Origin: Tricholomella constricta
Taxonomy: Eukaryota; Basidiomycota; Agaricomycetes; Agaricales; Lyophyllaceae
DNA: 64,000 bases
Direction: 5' to 3'
Assembly: GCA_013368375.1 (NCBI GenBank)
Contig: JAACJP010000038.1
Span: 186,001-250,000 of the forward strand
The position numbers and the translations under genes were made by a program. The notes under the pieces are model-generated. The model was not told the DNA's origin, did no database searches, and was given only the letters and a program-made list of their open reading frames with translations. Positions within the stretch are counted from its first letter, which is position 1; each line of letters starts with the position of its first letter. Positions 33,833-44,088 of this stretch are shown in pieces.

Positions 33833-36800
33833 CCCAACACAGCCTCGGAAATATATAAAGTCGGCGAGGGGGTGAAGAATCACGAATCCCTAGTGACGGA
33901 GTAGATTAACAGAATGGAATATACCGCCCCTTTTTCGTCGACAAGACAAGCTGCTGCAAGATCCTGAGATCCAAATAATAGGTATGGTGGCTGATATGTG
34001 GACCAATTCGTCACAGTCCTCCTCGAGGTGAGGTCGATCATGGTCGATCGTAAGAAAGGATCGCGATCAGAATACGAAAGTCGGCCCGCGATTTGCAATG
34101 ACGGTGACAACGCTGGGAGGAACGTTTACTTCGATGACTCGTGTCGGTCAAATTCTCGCGATGATTGTTGTGGCAGATGAAGCTGGGACAGCAGTTGAAG
34201 ACGCCATAAGCTGACTCAGTGATGGACTAGACCTCCAATATACGGGACAGTCCCTAGTACACGTCTTCACCCATACTGGGCTTGGGTAATGTCCGAGAGG
34301 GTGAAATGCGAGCGGCGATCGAGACCGTCTGCGATATATTTGGGCGCAGTTTGTGAGGAAACTAATTGGTCAGGAGGTCTTGCATCTGCCTTGGTGTCAT
34401 TAATGACTGAGTGGATTGACGAACAGGTTTGACAGTGACAACTTCAACACTTGACGATAGCACTGTGGACGTGGACTTCAGAATTGTTTGGTCTAATTGG
34501 AGATAGACATAGACGACATTGAATCGGAGACCTCTCGGAGTTTCAACGCCTCGGAGCTTGGCGTTCTACTACGTACATCAGTGTCAACCTGGCCCAGTTT
34601 CTTTGCGAATTCCGCTACACTCGTGTCTTTCTAACGCTCCAGGCCGCTCGGAATCTCAGTGCAAATCATTGCCACTTTTGACGGCAAACCTTGTGATTTC
34701 GGGGCCATAATTGTTGACATCGATAAATGGGGTTGCACAGCGCTCTGAGTCTGTGAGCCTGATGGCCTTTTGGGGTTCAGGGTCTTGATTCCTCATCAGC
34801 CTTCAGGCATGATCAATCTTATAGGTCCTTCCTGCTTCCATAAGTATGCCACGCCTTCCTCGTTTCCACTTTGATCTGCAACCAAGTGTTGTCCGTTCCT
34901 GACAGATAGCAGAAAACATCAATCCCTTCTGCGGAGTTCTCTGTGAGCCGTCAACCGTAGAGTATGAAGCTGATTTTACAAATGCAGGCTCATCATTATT
35001 TTTTTACATGCGACCTTCACACCTGACGGCGGCGCTAGGTCGTCTGGCATAAAAATCCAGTCCTCTGACCTGTCCTCTGAAGAATGGAACTGCCTCGGTG
35101 GTACTGCAGGTAACGTGGCGAACTCACCCTTCCAAAGTTTGGAAGCACTGACATTCCCAGTCTCTTCTTCTGTCTCCACAAGTCACAGGTGTCTCGTTAT
35201 TTCATCCACGAAGCGTCAATTGTCTCGTAGGGCCGATTCCCATACCGGAGGTTTTTCATCGCCATTCATGCAATACAACTTGACAACCACAGCTCCATTG
35301 AAAGCCGCGAGATCTTATGACGTCTCGGCTAACCACTGTTTCTCTCACAATCGCCCATTGGGCGACTCGGCACCTTCTGTTCCCAGCCGGTTTTTTGCCG
35401 AGCATCCTAAATAAGTGCTCGGAAGGTGAACTTGACCCTCGTTCGCCCTTCAGCAGAGCGCACACTGATCTATGGGTACACGCAGTACACCAAGGCTACA
35501 GCGAAGTCCACATTCAGCCACATTCGGCCATATCCTATCAAGCCGGAGTGCGACAGGCCCAGCCCATGTCGCTCTTTGAACGGCCCAGTCTTAAGCGTTC
35601 GACGGTACCTCTTGAACCACTATAGCCCACATGACCGTCCTCGCGAATTCTGAAGTTCGTGAGCTATGCCGGCTGCAGAGAGAAGCAGTCAGTTCCTCAG
35701 CCTGATCGACAAGATCCGGATGTGCTTTCTTATCTCAGGACGCAGTGCCGGTTCTATCTTCGCCTCGAGACACAGCCCCTGGCAAACAGGACCGCTGAAC
35801 GGCCAAACAGTGAGTGGAGTTCATCTTACAAAGTCATGGGGCCCTTCATAACAGCTACCTTGGGTGTGAAAGTCAAAGCTCAGATAGTCACCTAATCTTG
35901 GCCATCGCCCCTTATCCTTCCCAAGTTTGGCGTCGAAAAAAGAGAAAAAAAAGGCAAAGTGTTGGTGAGCCCTGCTTTTCATTAATGTTGACTATTCATA
36001 GACCTTCCTGTGTGCAACTTACACCTTCACGTCCAAGTCTAGACCGTGTATGACGGAATCCCATTGTATGGTCTTCATCTATCGGACATCTCGACCGCCA
36101 TGACTGGAATCCCGTAAAAGCCTCTTGCAATGAGGAAGCTGGCCTATCCCGCTTGTACGATCACTATCGCAATGGCCGTCTCCTCCGGTCTCATCAGGGC
36201 TGCACCTGCCATGTCCTCCCTGCCGTAATTATTTCCCATCGAACTCAATTTCTGACCTGGGGGCGTATATCGTCACTTTGGACATCGGTGGATCACTCTT
36301 TGTCGCCGCACTTCGCTATCGCAGTGTTCTCTTCGCCGTTGCCTCACCTCAGACACACGGACGCACGCCGTCAACATCTCGCCTTCCTTTCCTTTGCGCC
36401 ACATGAATCTCACCACATGTGCCCTTCCGCCTTTTTAATTTGTTAAGGAGAAGAATAATAGAAGCCCAGAGTATTATTCTGCAGTATATAATTTGCAAGA
36501 ATGAAGTGGAAATAACATGTCGATGAGCGGGAGATAGGCAAGAGATAAAGTTAATCTAGACGAAATTGATTGCAGTGTTACATCTAACGTGACATATTAT
36601 CTACACCACCAATCATATCAGAGATCACTGAACTGTTGAGCGCCTGATTGCCCGACAGACATGGCCGGATAGTCCCGAATATCGCTCAAACGTCCCCTGA
36701 ACATTGGATCATAATTTCCTGGATATTCCCCTGAGGCCAAATTTATAGATATATGTGCCAGGATGTTCGCCAGATATCTCAATGTTGCTGATGTTAAATG

Positions 36801-37788
36801 ATGACCTCTCAGTGACCTTGAGGAGGCAGGGCCTGGACAGGCTCAAACAAGCGAGAATTCTGGCATTGCTGGCATTCTCAAATATAAATGTGAATTATGA
36901 TATTAGAAAAGACTACAATATATATACATGGGAAACCAGAAAGTATATGTGGTAGCACGGCGCGCCCACAGCATATAATTTAACACCTATACCCACCCGA
37001 CAACAGCCCAGACCTTTGCGCCGGCCGCCAACTCGCCCAATGATCACACGTGCACCCACCGCTCAACATCGCCCCCCCTCGTCACATGCCCCCGGTCAGT
37101 TGTCGCCTTTTAGGTCGCCCTGGGAGTCAATCAAAGACTTAGTTCATGGAGGTTTTTAAAAGAGGTGAAAGGATACATACAGAAAATGAAATGCAGTCGT
37201 GCTGCGCGCAATTCGGTCTGGCATAGCGGCTTTGAGAGGGAAAGAATCAATTCGAGCAAAAGGGGTGGAGTCGTGGGGTTGCTTACCAGTGCTACTGATC
37301 CAAAATAGAAACGGGCAAGCTAGCATTCAGCGTGGGTCAAGAGGATGGTGGTGTGTAGGAACAGAGAGGTGTGCACGCTGGCAGTGCACTGGTTCAAGCA
37401 GAAAGTTGAAGTTTCCCAGGCCACATGTGACCCCTTTTTTCCAAATTTCATCCAAGTTCAAATTCTGCGAGTCGTAACGCTTCATAGTAGTTGCCCACTC
37501 TAACTCAATGACACTGGAAATTGAACTATACTATCATCGAGGGTAAAAAAGCTTGAGACAAAATTTGCAATGTCCTCCGCTCTCGGTAATCATGACTTGC
37601 ACTGTTCAAACAATCAACTCCGCCAGAGGTAGAAAATGACCTCGACGGAATGTTTGTGGGACATTTTGCAGATACTTGTCAAATGTCTCCAGAGGGTCTG
37701 AGAGAAAACATCCCATGGGCAAGTGGCCTATATTGGACAGATTTCCGCTCAAGATATCCGGTGACAGCCGGTCACCAGCCTTTCAGTA
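33833..37788. other. four kilobases without a recognisable gene
   Basis: Frames are short and lack domains. Between 35080 and 36450 several adjoining plus-strand fragments of 60-120 codons suggest an old, badly decayed coding element, but no diagnostic protease, integrase or RT motif can be read. 36450-37130 is AT-rich. It ends at the left terminal repeat of the Harbinger element. Confidence 0.4.
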
Positions 37789-37829
37789 GGGGAGCTCAAA
37801 GTTGGCGCTTAAGGTCGCTGAAGGCGGCT
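37789..37829 (+). repeat. Harbinger left terminal inverted repeat
   Basis: It matches the reverse complement of 53869-53909 at 40 of 41 positions. Confidence 0.9.
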
Positions 37830-37975
37830 GCGCTGAACGGAAGTCACAACAAGTAACAGTGTGACAATCAGTGACAGTCTCGCCACCGACGCGCGCGTCG
37901 CGATACTTACCTCTCAAACCATATGCTCTCTGTGCCCTGTACCAATCAACACACTCTTTTCTAATTTATACCGAT

Positions 37976-39268
37976 ATGCGACCGCGTAAGAAAGCTGCTG
38001 CCACCAAGGAAAACTTCCCTGCTGTTGCCTGGAGTGCTCAGGGACATTCTTTGACCTGGGCACTCATTTCCGAAGTGGAGAAGACTGAAAACCGAAAGGT
38101 CATTGTGGGCAAGCTGAAGAACGAGGTGAGTATTATTTGACTTCATCAATATCATCATATCTTAATCCTTTCTATCACAGAACACAAGTGGGGATCATAA
38201 GATCCAGGCCTACAAACGTGTTGCTGAGAAGGTTTTGCCGGACATGTTTGAAGCGGACGCGGGGTCAGCAGCATCACGGGTCAAGGGCAAATGGGAAAGG
38301 TGTGTGACCTTCATTATTCTCTTTGTGTAAAGCTAAACACTATTTATCTGCTATGCAGTCTGCGAAAGACCTATGCCTTTCATGCGAGACGCCTTTATCA
38401 GACGGGTGATGGGATTCGGGACGACAACACTCAGGAGGCTCCTGACGAGTACTCCACCTGCTACATTTCTGCTGATGGGCCTGATGCGACGACCACTGCA
38501 GAGGCGACGAACATCTGGGGTGCGTGGTATCCTGTCTCTTCCCCTGTTCATCTGTTTACTTCGTTCTTTAGATGAAATAAAGGCCGAGTTTGCCTTTTTT
38601 CCCACCTTGCACCGCTTCCTCTCAACTCGTCCAAATGTAACACCTATTGCTGTGACTACTGGAGTAGGGCCTGCTGGACGGAAAACTATTCACTACCAGC
38701 CTCCAGATGATCACAGCACTGGTCTTGACCCAAATATCGATCCTATCCTGCAAAACATCCCTCCTACCCTTCCACCGCCACCTCCCGTAGCTTTGTTGCC
38801 CATGCAAGCTGCTGCGGACAAGGAGAATGATCCGCCTGGATTTCCTCAGACTCCTGCGAAGCAAGGTCCGAAACCCTCGACTTTTGGCTCTGCGAAATTG
38901 GATGCTGCCGTCCTCAAGGCCAGCACTTCGATCAGACGTGTTGCTCCCAAGCGATCTATTGAGGAGACTTTTGTGGCTATGACAAAGTGAGTTCATTATC
39001 TTTCTCTTTATATTATCTTTTACTCATCATCATTAGGTGCACGTTGAAGATGAGCCACGTGCGGATGAAGGAAGAAAGTTCGCAAAAACGTCGCAAACTG
39101 GATCTTCAAGAACGTGAGCTCCGTCTTCGTGAGTTTCAAGCTGGGTTGATGACACTGGATGAGTATAAGGAGGTATCTCGTAACTCATCATCTACATCTC
39201 ATGAGGTGATTGTCATCGGGGACTCCTCCGAGTTCGAGTTCGATGATGATGTTAAGCCTCTTATTTGA
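37976..39268 (+). CDS. Harbinger SANT/Myb-like DNA-binding protein
   Basis: Five exons can be joined in frame: 37976-38125, 38181-38299, 38359-38519, 38572-38986 and 39037-39268, giving 358 residues from the ATG MRPRKKAAATKENFPAVAWS. Residues 15-110 look like a SANT/Myb-type helical domain with spaced tryptophans and aromatics (WSAQGHSLTWALISEVE, IQAYKRVAEKVLPDM, VKGKWESLRKTYAFHARRL). The rest has a proline-rich middle and a charged C-terminal helix (KRRKLDLQERELRLREFQAG). In Harbinger elements the second gene encodes such a protein, which brings the transposase into the nucleus and to the ends. Its reading frame is intact. Confidence 0.8.
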
Positions 39269-39358
39269 TATATTTCTATTTAACAATATTTCATTTCTCT
39301 TTCGGAATGCTTGATACCACTAATAGCATATATTTACAACCCTATAGTTGACTACTTG

Positions 39359-40221
39359 TTAAAATTGAAGACCTATTGCTTGTCGGTACGCAAGGAGCTC
39401 TGCTGTGAGTCGAAGTCGCTTCTGTTCTCCTGCGTCCTCTCCAGCATCATCATTTTCTTCTTCTATATGCGGATCCACATCCTCAGTCTCTTCTGCCTGC
39501 ATGTGATCCCCCATGAAATGTGCTCCTGAGATCTTCCCTTCAACGTCAATGATGAGGTTATGGAGTATGATGGCAACTGTAATCCAACGACCAGCTTGAT
39601 AGTGCTCGTTCCGAGAGTTGATGTTAACACGAAGGCCTCGAAGACATTGGAATCTTCCTTTCAATGCACCCATGCAATGCTCTGATCGAACACGCAGATG
39701 GGATACAGTGCGATCGAAGATTGCATTTTCACGTTGAAATGCGGCAGGGCGTTTGTGAACAGGAATCGTTTGATTGGTGAGAGAATATGCAGAATCAACC
39801 CACGCAAACTCTTGCCCTTCAAACAACCACTCGGGGTGCTTTGCAGCAGCGGTGTGTTCAAAGGCAGTTGCATCGTGTGCCGATCCTGTAAGGCCGTGGG
39901 AGTAGTCAACAATTCGAAGGTTTGATGGTACATTCCCAATCTAAATCTTATAAGTAAAAATACACTTTGAAGAATAATGGCACTCACCTGTAAATTGAGC
40001 CCATAATTTCCCTTTCGTGTGTAATATGCATCCCCATCGAGCCCTGGCCGCGAATAAAGCACAATGATCGTCCCGTCATACATGATCCAACCTTCTCTCC
40101 ATGATCCCTGGAATCCAACATGCTCATCTATCCACTGCTTCTCCACCTCTTTCTCTTCAGGTGTCAGAGGACGGACAAAGGTGTCATGGAGCTCCTCGAT
40201 GGCCGTAAAACAGCGATCCGT
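39359..40221 (-). pseudogene. Harbinger DDE transposase, C-terminal part
   Basis: This is the catalytic half of a DDE superfamily endonuclease. Its first exon begins at the Ty3 insertion with DRCFTAIEELHDTFVRPLTP, includes the first Asp in MYDGTIIVLYSRPG, and ends at GNYGLNLQ before an intron (GTGAGT at about 39988, acceptor near 39945). The second exon reads SAHDATAF (second Asp) and RSEHCMGALKGRFQCLRGLR (Glu), then an acidic tail and stop at 39359. The catalytic residues are intact; the gene is broken only by the LTR element. Confidence 0.85.
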
Positions 40222-41296
40222 TGATGAGCACCGTCCCGCGCTATACACAGAACCCGCCCATAATACGGACATCAACCGCGGCGCCACGACGAACACGCTC
40301 CCGAATACGACCAAAGCGCTAAACCGACCGACCGACAATACGACCGACCGACCGACAATACGACCGACCGACCGACAATACGACCAAACGACCGGCGCAC
40401 CGACCAAGAGACAGAGTAACTTGAAACGCCAGTTCTCCTCTCTGGGCGCACGGAGCACGGAACGCCGTATAACCTGTCAACGACCGCGCACGTTTGTATG
40501 CCAAGGTCTCAACCCGGCGACAACCAAACCCGATTTGAAATTACCCTAGGAAACGCCTTGCCCAGCCATCCGTGGAGAGGATCCGGCCGTACCACGGAGT
40601 TCCGTCTCCAAGAGCCACTACCGATCGCAAATCTTGTACCGATCACGGATCCGACCCGACGCCTCTAGCCGATCAAAAAGCCTCTTTGCCGAGCCAAAGG
40701 GCGCCACACTCCCTAAAAAGAGTCGCGCGGTACCAAGCTTGGCGGTGCTTCTCCCAATAAACCAGTAAAACACCTGCCTCGCCGGCTCGCGAGAGGCGAG
40801 TCGGTCGCATAGTATAAAACATACCCATGTAGCACCCATTTCTCCCAGTGAATTACAGCCCGTATTTTCCCTCACAGTCAGAGTTAATAGCTCGAAAACC
40901 GTCGTCTCTGTCGTCTCCGAATCGTTCCCATCGTATAAACTCGTCGTAAACCGTCGCCGCCGCCGTAAAACTCGTAACCGCCGTCTCTGCCAGCTCGTAC
41001 TCGTCGCTCGAACCCGTGAGTTCTCCGTATTAACTTCGTTCGTCTCGTTGTCGCACGACCGACACCGAAAGTCGCGTCACCGACCCGTTCCATCTGGGAA
41101 CGTCGTACCCCATCGCCTTCGTCGTATCACCGTCGGTTCGACTACTTACGAGTCGGATCGCCTTTTACCTACATCAAACAACGCTTACTAACCCTGCACA
41201 CTCGCGTGTTTGGGAACTTTTAACACTTCTCGCCCCCCATAGTTGTTAGTTGTTTTGTTGTTGTGCACAGCACCTACAGGCCTTCTAGCTCTATCA
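40222..41296 (+). repeat. 5' LTR of Ty3 element 2
   Basis: It is the exact counterpart of 52222-53296, offset by 12000. It contains a TATAAAA box at 40813-40819 and, at about 40320-40385, three tandem copies of a 20-bp unit built on ACCGACCGACCGACAATACG. Confidence 0.95.
40813..40819 (+). promoter_or_regulatory. TATA box in the 5' LTR
   Basis: TATAAAA lies 480 bp before the LTR end and would give a long R-U5 leader; the same box is at 52813-52819. Confidence 0.5.
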
Positions 41297-41299
41297 TTC

Positions 41300-41315
41300 T
41301 GGAGCCCACCGCGAG
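41300..41315 (+). promoter_or_regulatory. probable tRNA primer binding site
   Basis: TGGAGCCCACCGCGAG starts three bases after the LTR and its TGG start pairs with the CCA end of a tRNA. The tRNA identity was not established. Confidence 0.55.
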
Positions 41316-41781
41316 GGTTTTAAAAGCCACCGCCGAACACGCAGCCTCATTCCTCTTGTTCATAAGAACCTACGACTCGTCGACCATTCCGCCCGCAACC
41401 CGACAAGAAGCTAAAGCCCGAACCCTCCGTGCCGAAATTCGCGCTGCCTTCGGACAAGCCGACACCGACTCAGAATCGCTCTCCCCGCTCTTCCGCTCCG
41501 TAACTCCACACCGCGCGATCCATAACAACCTCAGCCCGCTTTTCTATAGCCCTTCCCCAACACCACCGTCGCCTACCCCGACCAATCAAACACCGTTCCC
41601 CGAACCAACCGCTCAAACCGACCCAGACTTCGACCCCTTTGCAGCGGAACCTCCTACCACCGATCCAGGAGTTGAATTTAGACTCCCGTCTCTATCGCCC
41701 GCGACTCCAGAAACCTCAGATTCTCCCTCACCATCGTATTCCCCCTCCCCGTCCCCTCTCCAGAAACCAACACCCTCTATC

Positions 41782-42387
41782 ATGGCACAACCACCAATCA
41801 TTGTAAAACCGATGCCCGCACGCGGACAAAGCTCGGCACCGACGTTCGTGCCCGAACGCGCACGCGAACTACGCCGATATTTCTCGGACTTGAATCATCT
41901 CTTCATCGAGTGTAACGTCGTAGACGAACAGGAGAAGAAAATGCACACTACGCGATACACTGATATCGATACCGCGGATCTGTGGGAGCAACTTGACGAG
42001 TTCGCAGTCGGTACCACACACGACGACTGGCGACGAGCGATAATGGCGCTTTACCCGGGCGCAAGCGAAGAAAGAAAGTATTCAATGGCCGACCTCGACC
42101 ACCTGATCAGAGAACGACACCGACTTGGGATCCAGTCGAATAGCGATCTCGGGGAATATTACCGACAGTTCCTTTCGGTTACCCAATTCCTTGTCAGCAA
42201 AAACCGACTGTCGATAAACGAACGCGACCGCCAATTCCGTCGCGCGTTCCAGTCCGATCTATGGTCAAAAATCCATCGTAGACTCGAGATCTTAAATCCG
42301 AACCACCACCCCGATGACCCCTACTCCACCGAAACCATTCGTGCGGCGGCCGAACATATTCTCCACGGGACGAGCGCCGTCCGATGA
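41782..42387 (+). CDS. Ty3 element 2 gag
   Basis: From the first ATG (MAQPPIIVKPMPARGQSSAP) the frame encodes 201 residues of a capsid-type domain: RARELRRYFSDLNHLFIECN, YTDIDTADLWEQLDEFAVG, LIRERHRLGIQSNSDLGEYY and SINERDRQFRRAFQSDLWSK. The same frame is open without an ATG back through the primer binding site into the LTR, and that stretch (QEAKARTLRAEIRAAFGQAD) also looks coding, so a longer protein from a non-AUG start or a spliced leader is possible. It ends at a TGA after which the frame continues without change into the zinc knuckle and protease. Confidence 0.8.
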   Translation: MAQPPIIVKPMPARGQSSAPTFVPERARELRRYFSDLNHLFIECNVVDEQEKKMHTTRYTDIDTADLWEQLDEFAVGTTHDDWRRAIMALYPGASEERKYSMADLDHLIRERHRLGIQSNSDLGEYYRQFLSVTQFLVSKNRLSINERDRQFRRAFQSDLWSKIHRRLEILNPNHHPDDPYSTETIRAAAEHILHGTSAVR

Positions 42388-44088
42388 CAGGAAGAGCCTG
42401 TGCACGCGCCACCGCAGATGGCGATCGCACCACGCGGGTCTTTATCAGACACGACCAAGTCGCCAACCCCAAACCAACCCCTCAAATGGGAAGAACTTCA
42501 CGAGAAGATTCACCTTCTAGAGCAGCACATCCATCGCTTGGAACACGCCCAAGGAGGCGACGGAGGCCGACCGAACCGAGTACCTCACGACAACTGTCAC
42601 TTTTGTGGCGGCGAAGGGCACTACATCCCTAACTGTCCCATAAGTCAACAATACATGGCCGACGGGCTCTGCCGCCGACGAACCGAAGACAACAAGATAG
42701 GACTGCCAACCGGAGCGGTTATACCGGCTGGGACTCCGGGCAGATACATAAAAGACAAGCTCGACGAGTGGCACAGGCGCAACCCCGGCCAACACGCAAG
42801 GGCGCAACTGTCAGCAAACGCGAACCCGACCGAGAGCATGATGCTAGAAATACTCCAGTTTAACGACGTCACCGACCACGACTTGAAAATCGAAGATCGC
42901 ATGATCGTGTTAGAACGAGAACTCAACACCCTGCGCGCAAGGAAAGAGGTATTCGACGGCGTAGAACTTATTAGCCGCGCACCTCAAAAGCGACCCGTCA
43001 CGATCGAAACCGTTCAAGACGCCGACCAACCAAGGATCGCACCGATCAACAAGTCAGCGCCCGCATCGCAACCCGTCTCGGACGCGACGAAAGGCCAAGC
43101 CAAGGCTCCCCCGCCACCGTCCAACATACCGCTGATCCCCAGTACCAAGACCGACGCCACAGTCGATGCACGCGACCAGACTCCAGTACACCCTTTCTCT
43201 AACATTCCTGAGAACCGATACGTCCCCCCTACCACGCGAAACTTAGCCGCCACGGAGAAAGCGAAAGCCGACAGTGCGTACCGCACACAGGCGCCCATTA
43301 CAGATCCAACCAAATCAACGACTTTATTCGAACGCGCACTCGACGCCACCATACCGGTCACAGTTCGGGAACTCTGCGGGGTAGCACCAGAAGTTCGCGG
43401 AAAGTTTAGGGAAGCTAATACACCGAAGCGCATCGTCGCCAGCAACCTCGCAACTGTGTACCAAGAAGTACCCACGTCGGCGTTTATCGAGGAACTCGAC
43501 GCACTCCCCTGCGAGTCCAACAGCGACAACGCGACGCCACCGCCCGGAGCGCTAGTCACCGGCGACATCTACGACACATACTACCAGACCCTGCTACCTG
43601 GCGAACACCCAGACCGGTTGATCGTCGCCATGGAATCGCACGCACTCAGATCAATCATGATAATGGTCGACGCAAGGGAACAGATAGAAAGCATCGTCGA
43701 TAGCGGATGTCAAATCATCGCGATGTCGGAAGAAGTCTGCCATGGACTGGGAGTTAAATACGACCCGACTATCGTTCTCCAGATGCAATCAGCGAACGGA
43801 ACAACCGACCCGTCGCTCGGTCTAGCAAGAAACGTACCCTGTACGATAGGCGACGTCACGCTCTACCTCCAGATGCACGTCATTCGCAACCCCGCATACG
43901 ATATACTCCTCGGCCGTCCGTTCGACGTACTTACTTGTTCTAACGTAAAGACAAGATCCGCCGACGATACGATAATAACCATCACCGACCCAAACACTCG
44001 AGAGGTCATCGCGATACCGACCTTCGCACGCGGACAACGTCGCCGCCCCAAGACCGACGTAAATTTTCGTATACTCTCGAGGAAATAA
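42388..44088 (+). CDS. Ty3 element 2 nucleocapsid zinc knuckle and protease
   Basis: The frame is the same as gag and separated from it by a single TGA (context TGA CAG). It encodes a coiled-coil-like segment (WEELHEKIHLLEQHIHRLEH), a zinc knuckle C-X2-C-X4-H-X4-C in CHFCGGEGHYIPNC, a long linker, and an aspartic protease (IESIVDSGCQIIAMSEEVCH; later DILLGRPFDVLTC). No ATG is well placed at its start, so stop-codon readthrough or an unseen splice probably links it to gag. It terminates at TAA 44086-44088, 19 nt after a -1 slippery heptamer. Confidence 0.85.
   Translation, partial: QEEPVHAPPQMAIAPRGSLSDTTKSPTPNQPLKWEELHEKIHLLEQHIHRLEHAQGGDGGRPNRVPHDNCHFCGGEGHYIPNCPISQQYMADGLCRRRTEDNKIGLPTGAVIPAGTPGRYIKDKLDEWHRRNPGQHARAQLSANANPTESMMLEILQFNDVTDHDLKIEDRMIVLERELNTLRARKEVFDGVELISRAPQKRPVTIETVQDADQPRIAPINKSAPASQPVSDATKGQAKAPPPPSNIPLIPSTKTDATVDARDQTPVHPFSNIPENRYVPPTTRNLAATEKAKADSAYRTQAPITDPTKSTTLFERALDATIPVTVRELCGVAPEVRGKFREANTPKRIVASNLATVYQEVPTSAFIEELDALPCESNSDNATPPPGALVTGDIYDTYYQTLLPGEHPDRLIVAMESHALRSIMIMVDAREQIESIVDSGCQIIAMSEEVCHGLGVKYDPTIVLQMQSANGTTDPSLGLARNVPCTIGDVTLYLQMHVIRNPAYDILLGRPFDVLTCSNVKTRSADDTIITITDPNTREVIAIPTFARGQRRRPKTDVNFRILSRK
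44061..44067 (+). promoter_or_regulatory. -1 ribosomal frameshift heptamer (pro to pol)
   Basis: The protease frame reads GTA AAT TTT; the heptamer A AAT TTT fits X XXY YYZ. A -1 slip enters the pol frame at TCG TAT ACT CTC and avoids the stop at 44086. It is the only such heptamer I noticed at this junction. Confidence 0.75.

Noticed and set aside
35080..36450. A Ty1/copia element in the gene-poor interval
   Set aside because: Some fragments looked vaguely like gag-pre-integrase text, but no DSGA, RT or integrase motif could be confirmed.
43014..43568. 184-codon minus-strand frame inside Ty3 element 2
   Set aside because: It mirrors the protease-linker frame; composition-driven shadow without introns or motifs.
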